A DNA stretch of 8,657 nt from assembly GCA_016219145.1 (NCBI GenBank), contig JACRCG010000086.1, positions 1-8,657 of the forward strand. Direction: 5' to 3'. Origin of the DNA: Deltaproteobacteria bacterium. Lineage in GTDB: Bacteria; Desulfobacterota; Desulfuromonadia; Geobacterales; Pseudopelobacteraceae. This document shows, piece after piece, positions 1 to 6,509 of this stretch. The notes beneath the pieces are model-generated. The model was not told where the DNA came from. It ran no database searches and saw only the letters and a program-made list of their open reading frames with translations. Each line of letters begins with the position of its first letter. Positions within the stretch are counted from its first letter, which is position 1. The position numbers were made by a program, and so were the translations under genes.

Positions 1-443
1 GGAACAGCGTTCATGATCACACTGCTGGGATAGCTGGCTTTCCCCCCCGGAACGTAGATCCCGACCCGCGCCAGCGGCGTTACCTTCTGTCCCAGCATGA
101 CATCAGGTTCTTCAGTTGACAGCCAGGTCTGCTGCTTCTGCTTTTTGTGGAAACGTGTTACCCGCTCGACCGCCAGCTTGAGGGCGGCGACATCGGCGGC
201 GGAAACTTTTGCAAAGGCATCTTCGATTTCTTTGGCAGTGACTTCAAGCTCCGCGACGGACGAGGCTTCCAGGCGGTCAAAGCGGCGGGTCAGTTCCAGC
301 AGAGCGGCATCACCACGTTTGCGCACATCGGCGATGATATCAATGACAACCTGCTCCACCCCGCGGCCTGTCTCCTCACTGCGGGAGAGAATCCCGGAAA
401 ATTTCAGGTCAAAATCGACATCTTTGAAATCAAGAAAAAGCAT
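1..443 (-). CDS. hisD: Histidinol dehydrogenase, N-terminal part (3' end beyond window)
   Basis: Reading the minus strand from the ATG at 443-441 gives an open frame of 147 codons that runs off the window at base 1. It begins MLFLDFKDVDFDLKFSG and reaches RVGIYVPGGKASYPSSVIMNAV, the conserved NAD-binding-side segment of histidinol dehydrogenase. About one third of the usual roughly 430 residues is present. The enzyme carries out the last two oxidations of histidine biosynthesis, L-histidinol to L-histidine, in the cytoplasm using NAD and zinc; the zinc ligands lie in the missing part. A GGAG ribosome-binding site sits 8 nt before the ATG. The gene lies 33 nt downstream of the lipoprotein gene and two genes downstream of hisG, so it is probably co-transcribed with them. 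The identification is firm; the remainder of the gene cannot be judged. Confidence 0.96.
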   Translation of the reverse strand, partial: MLFLDFKDVDFDLKFSGILSRSEETGRGVEQVVIDIIADVRKRGDAALLELTRRFDRLEASSVAELEVTAKEIEDAFAKVSAADVAALKLAVERVTRFHKKQKQQTWLSTEEPDVMLGQKVTPLARVGIYVPGGKASYPSSVIMNAV

Positions 444-476
444 TGTAACCACTCCGTACAGATATAAAATTGAGCT

Positions 477-995
477 TCACTTGCCAAATCCCTTTGCTCC
501 GCCAAGATTCAGTCTCAGTAATACAGCCGCCTTGCCCAGATCGGGGTTGTATTCGCTGACAGCGACTTCAGCGCCTTTCAGAAAAGCTTCCAGCCGCGTG
601 TTGTACGTGCTGAATCTGATTTCCCCTTCGCTTGCGTATGTTGCAAAGTATTCGGCCAGATTACGCTTTGCCACGACCTCGGCCGCCCGCGTTGCGGTAA
701 GGCGTTTCTGACCAGCTCCGTCCGCTCCGGCCAGCGGATACCCTTCTCCGTAGACCACTATCGCGCCCTGTTCAAAAGCCTTTTCGTACTCCATTACCCG
801 GGACTTGCCGGCATTAACGGTCAGTTTGTTTTCGATCAGCCACAGCTCGAGTTTTGGAAAAGCGGGGGCGTTTGCACGCGATGCTTTCTGATTGCCGGAG
901 AGAGCTGATTCCGGTGATTTGCCGGTCTTGAAAACACAGCAGGACGCCAGTGCGCCACAGGCAATAATAAAAGCTATCCGGAAAACTGCTCTCAT
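477..995 (-). CDS. Small lipoprotein, LPP20-like, located between hisG and hisD
   Basis: The 172-residue product has a short hydrophobic signal (residues 4-18) ending in the lipobox L16-A17-S18-C19, so it should be cleaved before C19 and lipid-anchored. A second cysteine follows at C20. After a low-complexity linker (about 22-46), residues 79-120 read AIVVYGEGYPLAG, then TRAAEVVAKRNLAEYFATY. This small G-x-G strand followed by an alanine-rich helix with an RNLAEY core resembles the LPP20 lipoprotein family. Residues 121-165 continue as alternating strand and helix. The start is supported by a GAGGGG ribosome-binding site just before the ATG. The gene begins 20 nt after hisG and ends 33 nt before hisD. 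No residue links it to histidine synthesis, so it may only share the transcript. The lipoprotein call is strong; the family call is from pattern memory and moderate; the function is unknown. Confidence 0.8.
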   Translation of the reverse strand: MRAVFRIAFIIACGALASCCVFKTGKSPESALSGNQKASRANAPAFPKLELWLIENKLTVNAGKSRVMEYEKAFEQGAIVVYGEGYPLAGADGAGQKRLTATRAAEVVAKRNLAEYFATYASEGEIRFSTYNTRLEAFLKGAEVAVSEYNPDLGKAAVLLRLNLGGAKGFGK

Positions 996-1015
996 AAATC
1001 CCCTCTGGCTCTTGT

Positions 1016-1654
1016 TTAAAGGATTTTTTCGAGATCCTTGATAATTCTGGAAATCTGCTGGTGCTTGGTCTTCAGGCTGGCACGATTTACGATCAGCCTG
1101 GTGGTGATCTCGGCGATGGTCTCCACCTCTACCAGTCCGTTCTGCCGCATGGTTTCGCCGGTCGAAACCAGGTCAACTATGCGTTCGGAAAGGCCGACCA
1201 AAGGGGCCAGCTCGATCGAGCCGTAGAGTTTGATGATCTCGACCTGAATCCCCTTCGAAGCGAAATACTTTTCGGTTACATGCGGGTATTTCGTGGCAAT
1301 CCGGATATGCGACCAGGATGAGGGATCGTCCGTTTTTGCAAGATTGGCCGGCTCTGCCACCATCATTCGACAGTAGCCGAACTTCAAATCCAGCGGCTCG
1401 TAGACATCCTTGTCCTGCTCCATCAAGGTGTCCCTGCCGACAATGCCCAGGTCGGCGCTGCCGTATTCGACATAGGTCGGAACATCGGTGGCCCGCACGA
1501 TCATATAGCGCATGCGCTGCTCGGGGTTCTCGAAGATCAGTTTGCGCGAGTCGGAGAGCAACTCCCGGCAATCTATGCCGATCCTGCCGAACAGCTCGAC
1601 CGACTCTTCCAGGATGCGCCCCTTGGGGATGGCAATAGTTATAAAATCATTCAT
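1016..1654 (-). CDS. hisG: ATP phosphoribosyltransferase, short form (HisG-S)
   Basis: The 212-residue product catalyses the first, committed step of histidine synthesis: ATP plus PRPP gives N1-(5-phosphoribosyl)-ATP and pyrophosphate. It starts with the family signature MNDFITIAIPKGRILEE. Residues 62-74 hold the EYGSADLGIVGRD segment, and residues 161-174 (DLVSTGETMRQNGL) match the PRPP-binding loop. The length fits the short form, which lacks the C-terminal regulatory domain of the roughly 300-residue long form. Short-form enzymes are known to need the HisZ subunit for activity and feedback control; no hisZ lies in this window, so it should be elsewhere in the genome. The ATG is supported by AGGA 6 nt upstream. 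The gene follows murA after a 185-bp gap containing an inverted repeat and precedes the lipoprotein gene by 20 nt. Confidence 0.97.
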   Translation of the reverse strand: MNDFITIAIPKGRILEESVELFGRIGIDCRELLSDSRKLIFENPEQRMRYMIVRATDVPTYVEYGSADLGIVGRDTLMEQDKDVYEPLDLKFGYCRMMVAEPANLAKTDDPSSWSHIRIATKYPHVTEKYFASKGIQVEIIKLYGSIELAPLVGLSERIVDLVSTGETMRQNGLVEVETIAEITTRLIVNRASLKTKHQQISRIIKDLEKIL

Positions 1655-1675
1655 TTAAAATCCTGATTGCGGAAT

Positions 1676-1811
1676 AACACAGAGCAACGGAGCAACAGAG
1701 GAATCAAAATCTTACACCAGAAACATGATTTACCAAGACGGTACGTCCTAAAAAGATTTTTCCACACGGTTTGTTCTGAGATTTTACTCCGTTGCTCTGT
1801 TGCTCCGTGTT
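1676..1811. repeat. Large imperfect inverted repeat built from a GAGCAAC heptad, between murA and hisG
   Basis: Two 24-nt arms, 1677-1700 and 1787-1810, are inverted copies of each other. Each consists of two and a half tandem copies of the 7-nt unit GAGCAAC with one variable purine between units. The arms differ at three purine positions. In RNA of the murA-to-hisG sense two of these become G-U pairs and one an A-C mismatch, so the stem fits the sense transcript better than the antisense one. Next to the arms, AAAATCT at 1706-1712 pairs with AGATTTT at 1779-1785, or alternatively with 1754-1760. The loop is about 86 nt. No U-run follows the stem, so it is not a standard terminator. It may be a dispersed intergenic repeat of this lineage or a transcript-processing or stability element; the role is unknown. 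Confidence 0.75.
1709..1736 (-). promoter_or_regulatory. Weak candidate sigma-70 promoter for hisG
   Basis: On the minus strand TTGGTA (1736-1731) and TAAGAT (1714-1709) are separated by 16 bp. Each matches the sigma-70 consensus at four of six bases. It lies inside the loop of the inverted repeat and would start transcription about 50 nt before hisG. In an AT-rich gap such matches occur by chance, so hisG may equally rely on read-through from murA. Confidence 0.22.
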
Positions 1812-1839
1812 TCAAATGTTCTTGTCAGGTTGATACTTG

Positions 1840-3093
1840 TCATTCTTTCACGCGAACAATATCCGCGCCCAGGCCGGCCAGTTTTTTCTCAATCGACTCA
1901 TAGCCGCGGTCCAAGTGGTAGATGCGGGATATTTCGGAAGTGTTGTCGGCCGCCAGTCCGGCCAGGATCAGTGAGGCCGAGGCGCGCAGGTCGGTGGCCA
2001 TGACCGGTGCGCCGGAGAGTTTTTTGACCCCTTTGACAGTGGCTGTGTTCCCTTCGACGGTGATGTCGGCCCCGAAGCGGAGCAGCTCGGAGACATGCAT
2101 GAAGCGGTTTTCGAAGATGTTTTCCGAAATGACGCTGGCTCCGTCGGCTATGCACATCAGCGCCATGAACTGGGCCTGCATGTCGGTCGGGAAGCCGGGG
2201 TAGGGGCGGGTCTTGATATTGACCCCCTTGATTTTTTTAGGCGCCTTTACCCGTACTACGCCGTCGCGGCTGGTTATCTCGACACCGGCGTCCTGCATCT
2301 TGAAAGCCAGGGCATCCAGATGTTCGAGCTTCATTCCATGTATTTTTATATCGCCGCCGGTGATGGCGGCGGCGATCATAAATGTGCCTGCTTCAATGCG
2401 GTCCGGCATGACCTCGTAATTGGCGGCGGAGAGCTCTGAGACTCCCTGGATGCGGATGGTATCCGTGCCGGCCCCTTCGATTTTTGCGCCCATACGGTTC
2501 AGATAGCAGGCCAGATCTACAATTTCAGGTTCTCGGGCGGCATTTTCCAGTACCGTCTCCCCCTTGGCGGTAGCTGCGGCCATCATCAAATGTTCAGTTC
2601 CGCCGACTGTGGAGATGTCGAAATTGATGCGGGCCCCTTTGAGCCGCTTGCATTTTGCCTCGACATAGCCATGCTCCAGGACGATCTCGGCCCCCAGCGC
2701 CTGCAAACCCTTCAGATGCAGGTTGATCGGGCGGGCGCCGATGGCGCAGCCTCCCGGCAGCGAGACGCGCGCCCTGCCGAAACGGGCCAGAAGCGGTCCG
2801 AGCACCAGCACCGAAGCGCGCATGGTCTTGACCAGCTCATAGGTGGCTTCATGGCTGTTGATTCCGGAGGTGTCGATCTTTACGACGTGCCCGCTTCCAT
2901 CGACTTTAGCTCCCAGCGACTCCAGCACCTTGATGGTGGTATTGATGTCTCTCAGAAACGGCACATTGCTGATCTGGTTGATACCGGGCGCGAGAATTGT
3001 TGCGACAAAAATCGGCAGTGCCGCATTTTTTGAGCCGCTGACGGTTACTTCGCCCTTAAGTTTTTTACCACCCTTGACGATAAGCTTATCCAA
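1840..3093 (-). CDS. murA: UDP-N-acetylglucosamine 1-carboxyvinyltransferase (MurA)
   Basis: The 417-residue product transfers enolpyruvate from PEP to UDP-GlcNAc, the first committed step of peptidoglycan synthesis, in the cytoplasm. Length and sequence match the family end to end. K22-N23 lie in SGSKNAALP. The active-site loop LPGGCAIGARP carries C116, the residue modified by fosfomycin; some lineages have Asp there and are resistant, but this one has Cys. D304 lies in FPTDMQAQFMAL, matching the catalytic Asp, and the DLR motif is at 368-370. The start codon is TTG (3093-3091), chosen because it gives the standard MDKLIVKGGKKLKGEV beginning, has a GAGGT ribosome-binding site 8 nt upstream, and no in-frame ATG lies just upstream. 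Downstream on the same strand are hisG and hisD. Its 5' side faces the divergent sensor kinase gene. Confidence 0.98.
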   Translation of the reverse strand: MDKLIVKGGKKLKGEVTVSGSKNAALPIFVATILAPGINQISNVPFLRDINTTIKVLESLGAKVDGSGHVVKIDTSGINSHEATYELVKTMRASVLVLGPLLARFGRARVSLPGGCAIGARPINLHLKGLQALGAEIVLEHGYVEAKCKRLKGARINFDISTVGGTEHLMMAAATAKGETVLENAAREPEIVDLACYLNRMGAKIEGAGTDTIRIQGVSELSAANYEVMPDRIEAGTFMIAAAITGGDIKIHGMKLEHLDALAFKMQDAGVEITSRDGVVRVKAPKKIKGVNIKTRPYPGFPTDMQAQFMALMCIADGASVISENIFENRFMHVSELLRFGADITVEGNTATVKGVKKLSGAPVMATDLRASASLILAGLAADNTSEISRIYHLDRGYESIEKKLAGLGADIVRVKE

Positions 3094-3101
3094 GTAAAGA
3101 T

Positions 3102-3109
3102 ACCTCGCT
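3102..3109 (-). promoter_or_regulatory. Ribosome-binding site that fixes the murA TTG start
   Basis: The minus strand reads AGCGAGGT, then 8 nt, then TTG. The good Shine-Dalgarno match and spacing support the non-ATG start. The next upstream ATG (3130-3128) is in another frame. Confidence 0.7.
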
Positions 3110-3128
3110 ACCTTTTGTAAATGCCGGC

Positions 3129-3157
3129 ATACTACTTGATGGACAGGCGCTTGTCCA
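3129..3157 (-). promoter_or_regulatory. Candidate sigma-70 promoter of murA
   Basis: On the minus strand TGGACA (3157-3152; five of six matches to TTGACA) is followed after 17 bp by TAGTAT (3134-3129; four of six matches to TATAAT). Transcription would begin near 3122, inside the perfect 10-bp palindrome ATGCCGGCAT (3121-3130), leaving a leader of about 29 nt before the TTG. The spacing is ideal, but this is a visual prediction. Confidence 0.42.
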
Positions 3158-3172
3158 AAGAAAAGTTGTCCA
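3140..3172. promoter_or_regulatory. Palindrome and direct repeat over the murA -35 region, possible operator
   Basis: TGGACA (3140-3145) and TGTCCA (3152-3157) form an inverted repeat with a 6-nt centre. TTGTCCA occurs at 3151-3157 and again at 3166-3172, a 15-bp step. One arm coincides with the proposed murA -35 hexamer, so a protein bound here could affect murA transcription. No regulator family is recognised from the motif. Confidence 0.3.
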
Positions 3173-3261
3173 GAAAACTCTGCGGATCAGCTCTGAAAAC
3201 GGTCCGGTTCGCCAGGCGTCCAAATTAACGTCCGTGCCTCATTTGATATTACAGATTTTTT

Positions 3262-3277
3262 ATAACCATGTTATGAT
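3262..3277 (+). promoter_or_regulatory. Candidate extended -10 promoter of the sensor kinase gene
   Basis: TG-T-TATGAT at 3269-3277 fits an extended -10 element (five of six in the hexamer); the sequence 17 bp upstream is a poor -35, as is common for extended -10 promoters. The start would lie near 3284, about 46 nt before the ATG. A small inverted repeat, ATAAC-CAT-GTTAT (3262-3274), overlaps it and could be an operator or chance. The kinase ATG at 3330 has AGGT 7 nt upstream. Confidence 0.3.
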
Positions 3278-3329
3278 TCGTCCGGAATAGATTTTTATTG
3301 GCACTTATCAACATACACAGGTAGCGACT

Positions 3330-6300
3330 ATGCCCAGATTCAACTTCAAAACGAAAGTCACCCTCTTTTTCCCGCTTGCGATAACTGTCGCGCTGGCCGC
3401 TCTGCTCTTCCTGATCTACTCTTTTTTTCAGAATTATATCAAGGAAACAATATCCAGTCAGCAGTACCAGACGGTTTCCGTGCTTACCGAAGATATCGAC
3501 CGTCGCATGGCCGCCTGCCAGGAGACTCTGGTTGCAGTCGCCCGGAAAATAAACAGGCAGATGCTTGCCGACCCCAAGCTGGCGCTGACATACCTGCAAC
3601 ATCAGGATGAACATCTGCTGAGTTTCAATAACGGCATGTTCCTGTTTGACCAGCAGGGAAAGATGGTGGCGGAGCTTCCGCTGGGATTGCAGCGGACAGG
3701 AAAGGATTATTCCTTCCGCGACTACTTCAAGCAGACTGTCAGCGGTCGCAAGCCGATCATCTCGGACCCCTACGTTTCATCCCAGAGCCACCAGCACCCG
3801 GCAATCATGTTTACAGCGCCGATTTTTGACAAGGATGGCTCCCTGATGGCGGTGCTGGGGGGCAGTGTTGATCTGACGGCGTCGTCTTTTCTCGGCCAAC
3901 TGGCTGATATCAAGATCGGAAAAACCGGCTATCTGTTTCTTTTCAGCAGTGATCGTCTGATGGTTCTGCATCCGGACAAGAAGCGCATCATGAAAAAGGA
4001 TATTCCGGCCGGAGTAAACCGGCTTCTGGACAAGGCGATTGAAGGGTTTGAAGGCACCGGCGAAACGATTAATTCACGCGGCCTGCCCTATTTGTCCTCT
4101 TTCAAGCACCTGAAGACGAAAAACTGGATATTGGGCGCAAACTTCCCTGTCTCGGAAGCATACGAGGCGGTCAATAAAATCAGAAATGTATTTCTGCTGG
4201 TTCTGCCGATCTTCTCGTTTGTGCTTTTCTGGTTCATGCGGAGCTATCTGAACAGGACGACGGCCCCGATCATCAAGCTTACCCGCCATGTGGAAGAGCT
4301 GCCTGCCAAGATCGGCGAGGAGCGTATATTCCGGATTGATGGCGACGATGAGATCGCTGTGCTCGGGCAGGCCTTCAATGAGCTGGTGCGTGACAACGAT
4401 CATCAGCGGAACAATCTTGAAACGGATCTGGATAGATACGAACGCGCCGAAGCGCAGCTTCAGAGCCAGAACGCATATCTTCAGGCACTGCACGAAACGA
4501 CCCTGGGGCTGGTCTGCCGATTGGACGTGGCCGGTTTGCTACAGACCATTGTAACCCGCGCCGGTGCTTTGCTAGGCACCGATCATTGCTATGTATACCT
4601 CAAAAATGCCGCCGGAACAGAGATGGAGATGGCGTTTCAAAGCGGTATCTACGATCAGCTGCAGCATATTACGATCAAGCCGGGGCAGGGTGTTGCCGGA
4701 CGTATCTGGAATACCGGAGAACTTTTTCATATAAACGATTACAGCCGTTGGGAAGGGCGTTTGCCCGATCCTGAGCGGGATCTGCTGAAGGGTATGGCCG
4801 GAGTGCCGCTAAAGTCCGGGGATGAGGTGGTCGGAGTTCTCGGCGTTGCTTTTCTTGAAGAAGGAGTATTGCTAAGTGACGAACAGCTGGATGTTCTGGT
4901 CCAGTTCGGCGAGTTGGCCTCGATTGCCCTTGAAAACGCCCGCCTGAATGATGAATCCAGGCGGGAGCTGGCCGAACGAAAGAAAGCCGAAGCAAGCCTG
5001 CGCAGGCTGTCGGTGGCTGTTGAACAGAGTCCGGTCTCGATTGTCATTACCGACACGAACGGCACCATTGAATACGTAAACCAGCATTTCAGCACCTTGA
5101 CGGGTTACAGCCAGGAAGAAATAATCGGCCAAACGCCCCGAATTTTAAAGACCGGAGAGACCTCTGCCGAAGAGTACAAGGAGCTGTGGGATACAATTCT
5201 GTCCGGCGGCGAGTGGCACGGAGAATTCCACAACCGTAAAAAAAATGGCGATCTGTACTGGGAGCACGCCCACATTTCTCCGATCCGGGACAGCGCCGGA
5301 CGTATCACGCACTTCGTCGGCCTGAAGGAGGATGTAACCGAACGCAAGCATCTCGAGGGGCAGCTGCGCCATTCGCAGAAGATGGACGCCATCGGCCAGC
5401 TGGCGGGGGGGATCGCCAACGATTTCAACAATATTCTGACCGCAATCATCGGCTACTCCAGCATCATGCAGCTAAAGCTTCCCGATGGCAGAGTGCTGAA
5501 AAACAGCGCCGATCAGATAGCTGCGACCGCAGAGCGTGGCGCCCGTCTGACGCAAGGATTGCTGGCCTTCAGCCGCACCCAGACCACAAATCCGGTGGCG
5601 GTGGACCTTAACGAGATATTGCATCGCGTCCATCAGCTTCTGCCGCAGCTGATCAGCAAGGATATCAATCTTGAGATCGCCCCCTCCAGCCAGACTTTGT
5701 CCGTCATGGTAGACAGCATGCAGATCGAACAGGTGCTTATGAACCTGGCTACCAACGCTCGCGACGCTCTGCCTAACGGCGGCTCGATCACTATCAATGC
5801 TGATGTGGCCTCCATAGATTCAGACTTTGTGCTGGCGATGGGGTTCGGGCAACCCGGAGAATACGCCCGTCTGACCTTCACAGACACCGGCGAAGGCATG
5901 GATGAGGAGACGGTCAAACATATCTTTGAACCATTTTATACGACCAAAGGGGGAGGCACCGGAACCGGACTGGGTCTTGCCATCGTATATGGCATTATCA
6001 AGAAACATCATGGCTACATCACCTGCCAAAGTGAGGTCGGAGCCGGCACCACCTTCCAGATATATCTGCCGTTTATGGCCGGGGCGACGGCTGTTGCCGA
6101 AAAGTCTGAGAACGAAAGCGTGCTGCCGGATCGCAGGGTAGATCTGGTTCTGGTGGCGGAAGATGACGATGCCGCCCGTGCGCTTGAAAAAGAGATACTG
6201 GAGGAGTTCGGCTATTCGGTGCTGGAGGCCAAGGATGGTCAGCAGGCCCTGGAAATATTCAAGCGTAACAGTGATCGCATAGATCTGATTATTCTGGATG

Positions 6301-6509
6301 TAATCATGCCGAAAATGAAAGGTCGCGAAGTCTACGATGCTATCAGGAAAATAGACCCGTCGATGAAATTCTTGTTCTGCAGCGGCTATTCGAATGAAGT
6401 TGTTATCGGGCAGGGCGATCTGGAAAAAGGGATGAATTATCTGGCCAAACCGTTTACTCCCAAAGAAATGCTGATGAAAATCAGGGAGGTGCTGGACAAT
6501 GGCCACTGA
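3330..6509 (+). CDS. Membrane hybrid sensor histidine kinase (Cache-HAMP-GAF-PAS-HisKA-HATPase-REC) with Asn in place of the H-box His
   Basis: This 1059-residue protein has a basic N-terminus, a first membrane segment (about 11-32), an extracytoplasmic double-Cache-like sensor domain (about 38-285; RDYFK near 130 and GKTGYLFLFSSD near 197), a second membrane segment (286-304), HAMP (305-358), a coiled linker, GAF (about 395-537), PAS/PAC (about 557-672), HisKA (about 680-748), HATPase (about 790-915) and a C-terminal receiver (about 937-1055). The ATPase keeps N809 in NLATNARDA, DTGEGM (852-857), the FEPFYTTK box and GTGLGLA. The receiver keeps D945/D946, phospho-acceptor D990, S1018 and K1040. 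The H-box, normally GGIAHDFNN, reads GGIANDFNN: N697 replaces the phosphorylated histidine (codon AAC, one base from CAC). The frame is otherwise uninterrupted. The gene overlaps the downstream HD-GYP regulator by 11 nt. The ligand is unknown; it is either a pseudokinase or carries a recent mutation or sequence error. Confidence 0.93.
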   Translation: MPRFNFKTKVTLFFPLAITVALAALLFLIYSFFQNYIKETISSQQYQTVSVLTEDIDRRMAACQETLVAVARKINRQMLADPKLALTYLQHQDEHLLSFNNGMFLFDQQGKMVAELPLGLQRTGKDYSFRDYFKQTVSGRKPIISDPYVSSQSHQHPAIMFTAPIFDKDGSLMAVLGGSVDLTASSFLGQLADIKIGKTGYLFLFSSDRLMVLHPDKKRIMKKDIPAGVNRLLDKAIEGFEGTGETINSRGLPYLSSFKHLKTKNWILGANFPVSEAYEAVNKIRNVFLLVLPIFSFVLFWFMRSYLNRTTAPIIKLTRHVEELPAKIGEERIFRIDGDDEIAVLGQAFNELVRDNDHQRNNLETDLDRYERAEAQLQSQNAYLQALHETTLGLVCRLDVAGLLQTIVTRAGALLGTDHCYVYLKNAAGTEMEMAFQSGIYDQLQHITIKPGQGVAGRIWNTGELFHINDYSRWEGRLPDPERDLLKGMAGVPLKSGDEVVGVLGVAFLEEGVLLSDEQLDVLVQFGELASIALENARLNDESRRELAERKKAEASLRRLSVAVEQSPVSIVITDTNGTIEYVNQHFSTLTGYSQEEIIGQTPRILKTGETSAEEYKELWDTILSGGEWHGEFHNRKKNGDLYWEHAHISPIRDSAGRITHFVGLKEDVTERKHLEGQLRHSQKMDAIGQLAGGIANDFNNILTAIIGYSSIMQLKLPDGRVLKNSADQIAATAERGARLTQGLLAFSRTQTTNPVAVDLNEILHRVHQLLPQLISKDINLEIAPSSQTLSVMVDSMQIEQVLMNLATNARDALPNGGSITINADVASIDSDFVLAMGFGQPGEYARLTFTDTGEGMDEETVKHIFEPFYTTKGGGTGTGLGLAIVYGIIKKHHGYITCQSEVGAGTTFQIYLPFMAGATAVAEKSENESVLPDRRVDLVLVAEDDDAARALEKEILEEFGYSVLEAKDGQQALEIFKRNSDRIDLIILDVIMPKMKGREVYDAIRKIDPSMKFLFCSGYSNEVVIGQGDLEKGMNYLAKPFTPKEMLMKIREVLDNGH
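6484..6490 (+). promoter_or_regulatory. Internal ribosome-binding site for the HD-GYP regulator
   Basis: GGGAGGT lies within the last codons of the sensor kinase gene, 8 nt before the regulator ATG at 6499. With the 11-nt overlap, it suggests coupled translation of the two proteins. Confidence 0.7.

Noticed and set aside
97..711. 204-codon plus-strand open frame
   Set aside because: Runs antisense across hisD and the lipoprotein gene; serine/arginine-rich composition typical of a shadow frame.
1655..1839. Possible his leader attenuator or T-box ahead of hisG
   Set aside because: No run of His codons, no U-run after the stem, and no T-box sequence seen; only the inverted repeat is supported.
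3086..3130. A 14-codon ATG reading frame (ATG at 3130-3128, minus strand) ending over the murA start, like a leader peptide
   Set aside because: No convincing ribosome-binding site before its ATG, and the ATG lies at the predicted transcription start, so the mRNA may not even contain it.
3299..3315. TGGCAC resembling a sigma-54 -24 element before the sensor kinase gene
   Set aside because: The bases where the -12 GC should be read CA, and the site would start transcription almost on the start codon.
5370..5372. H681 in QLRHSQKMDAIG as a substitute phosphoacceptor
   Set aside because: A His at this place also occurs in family members that have the normal H-box, and it is 16 residues before the phosphorylation position, so it is unlikely to replace it.
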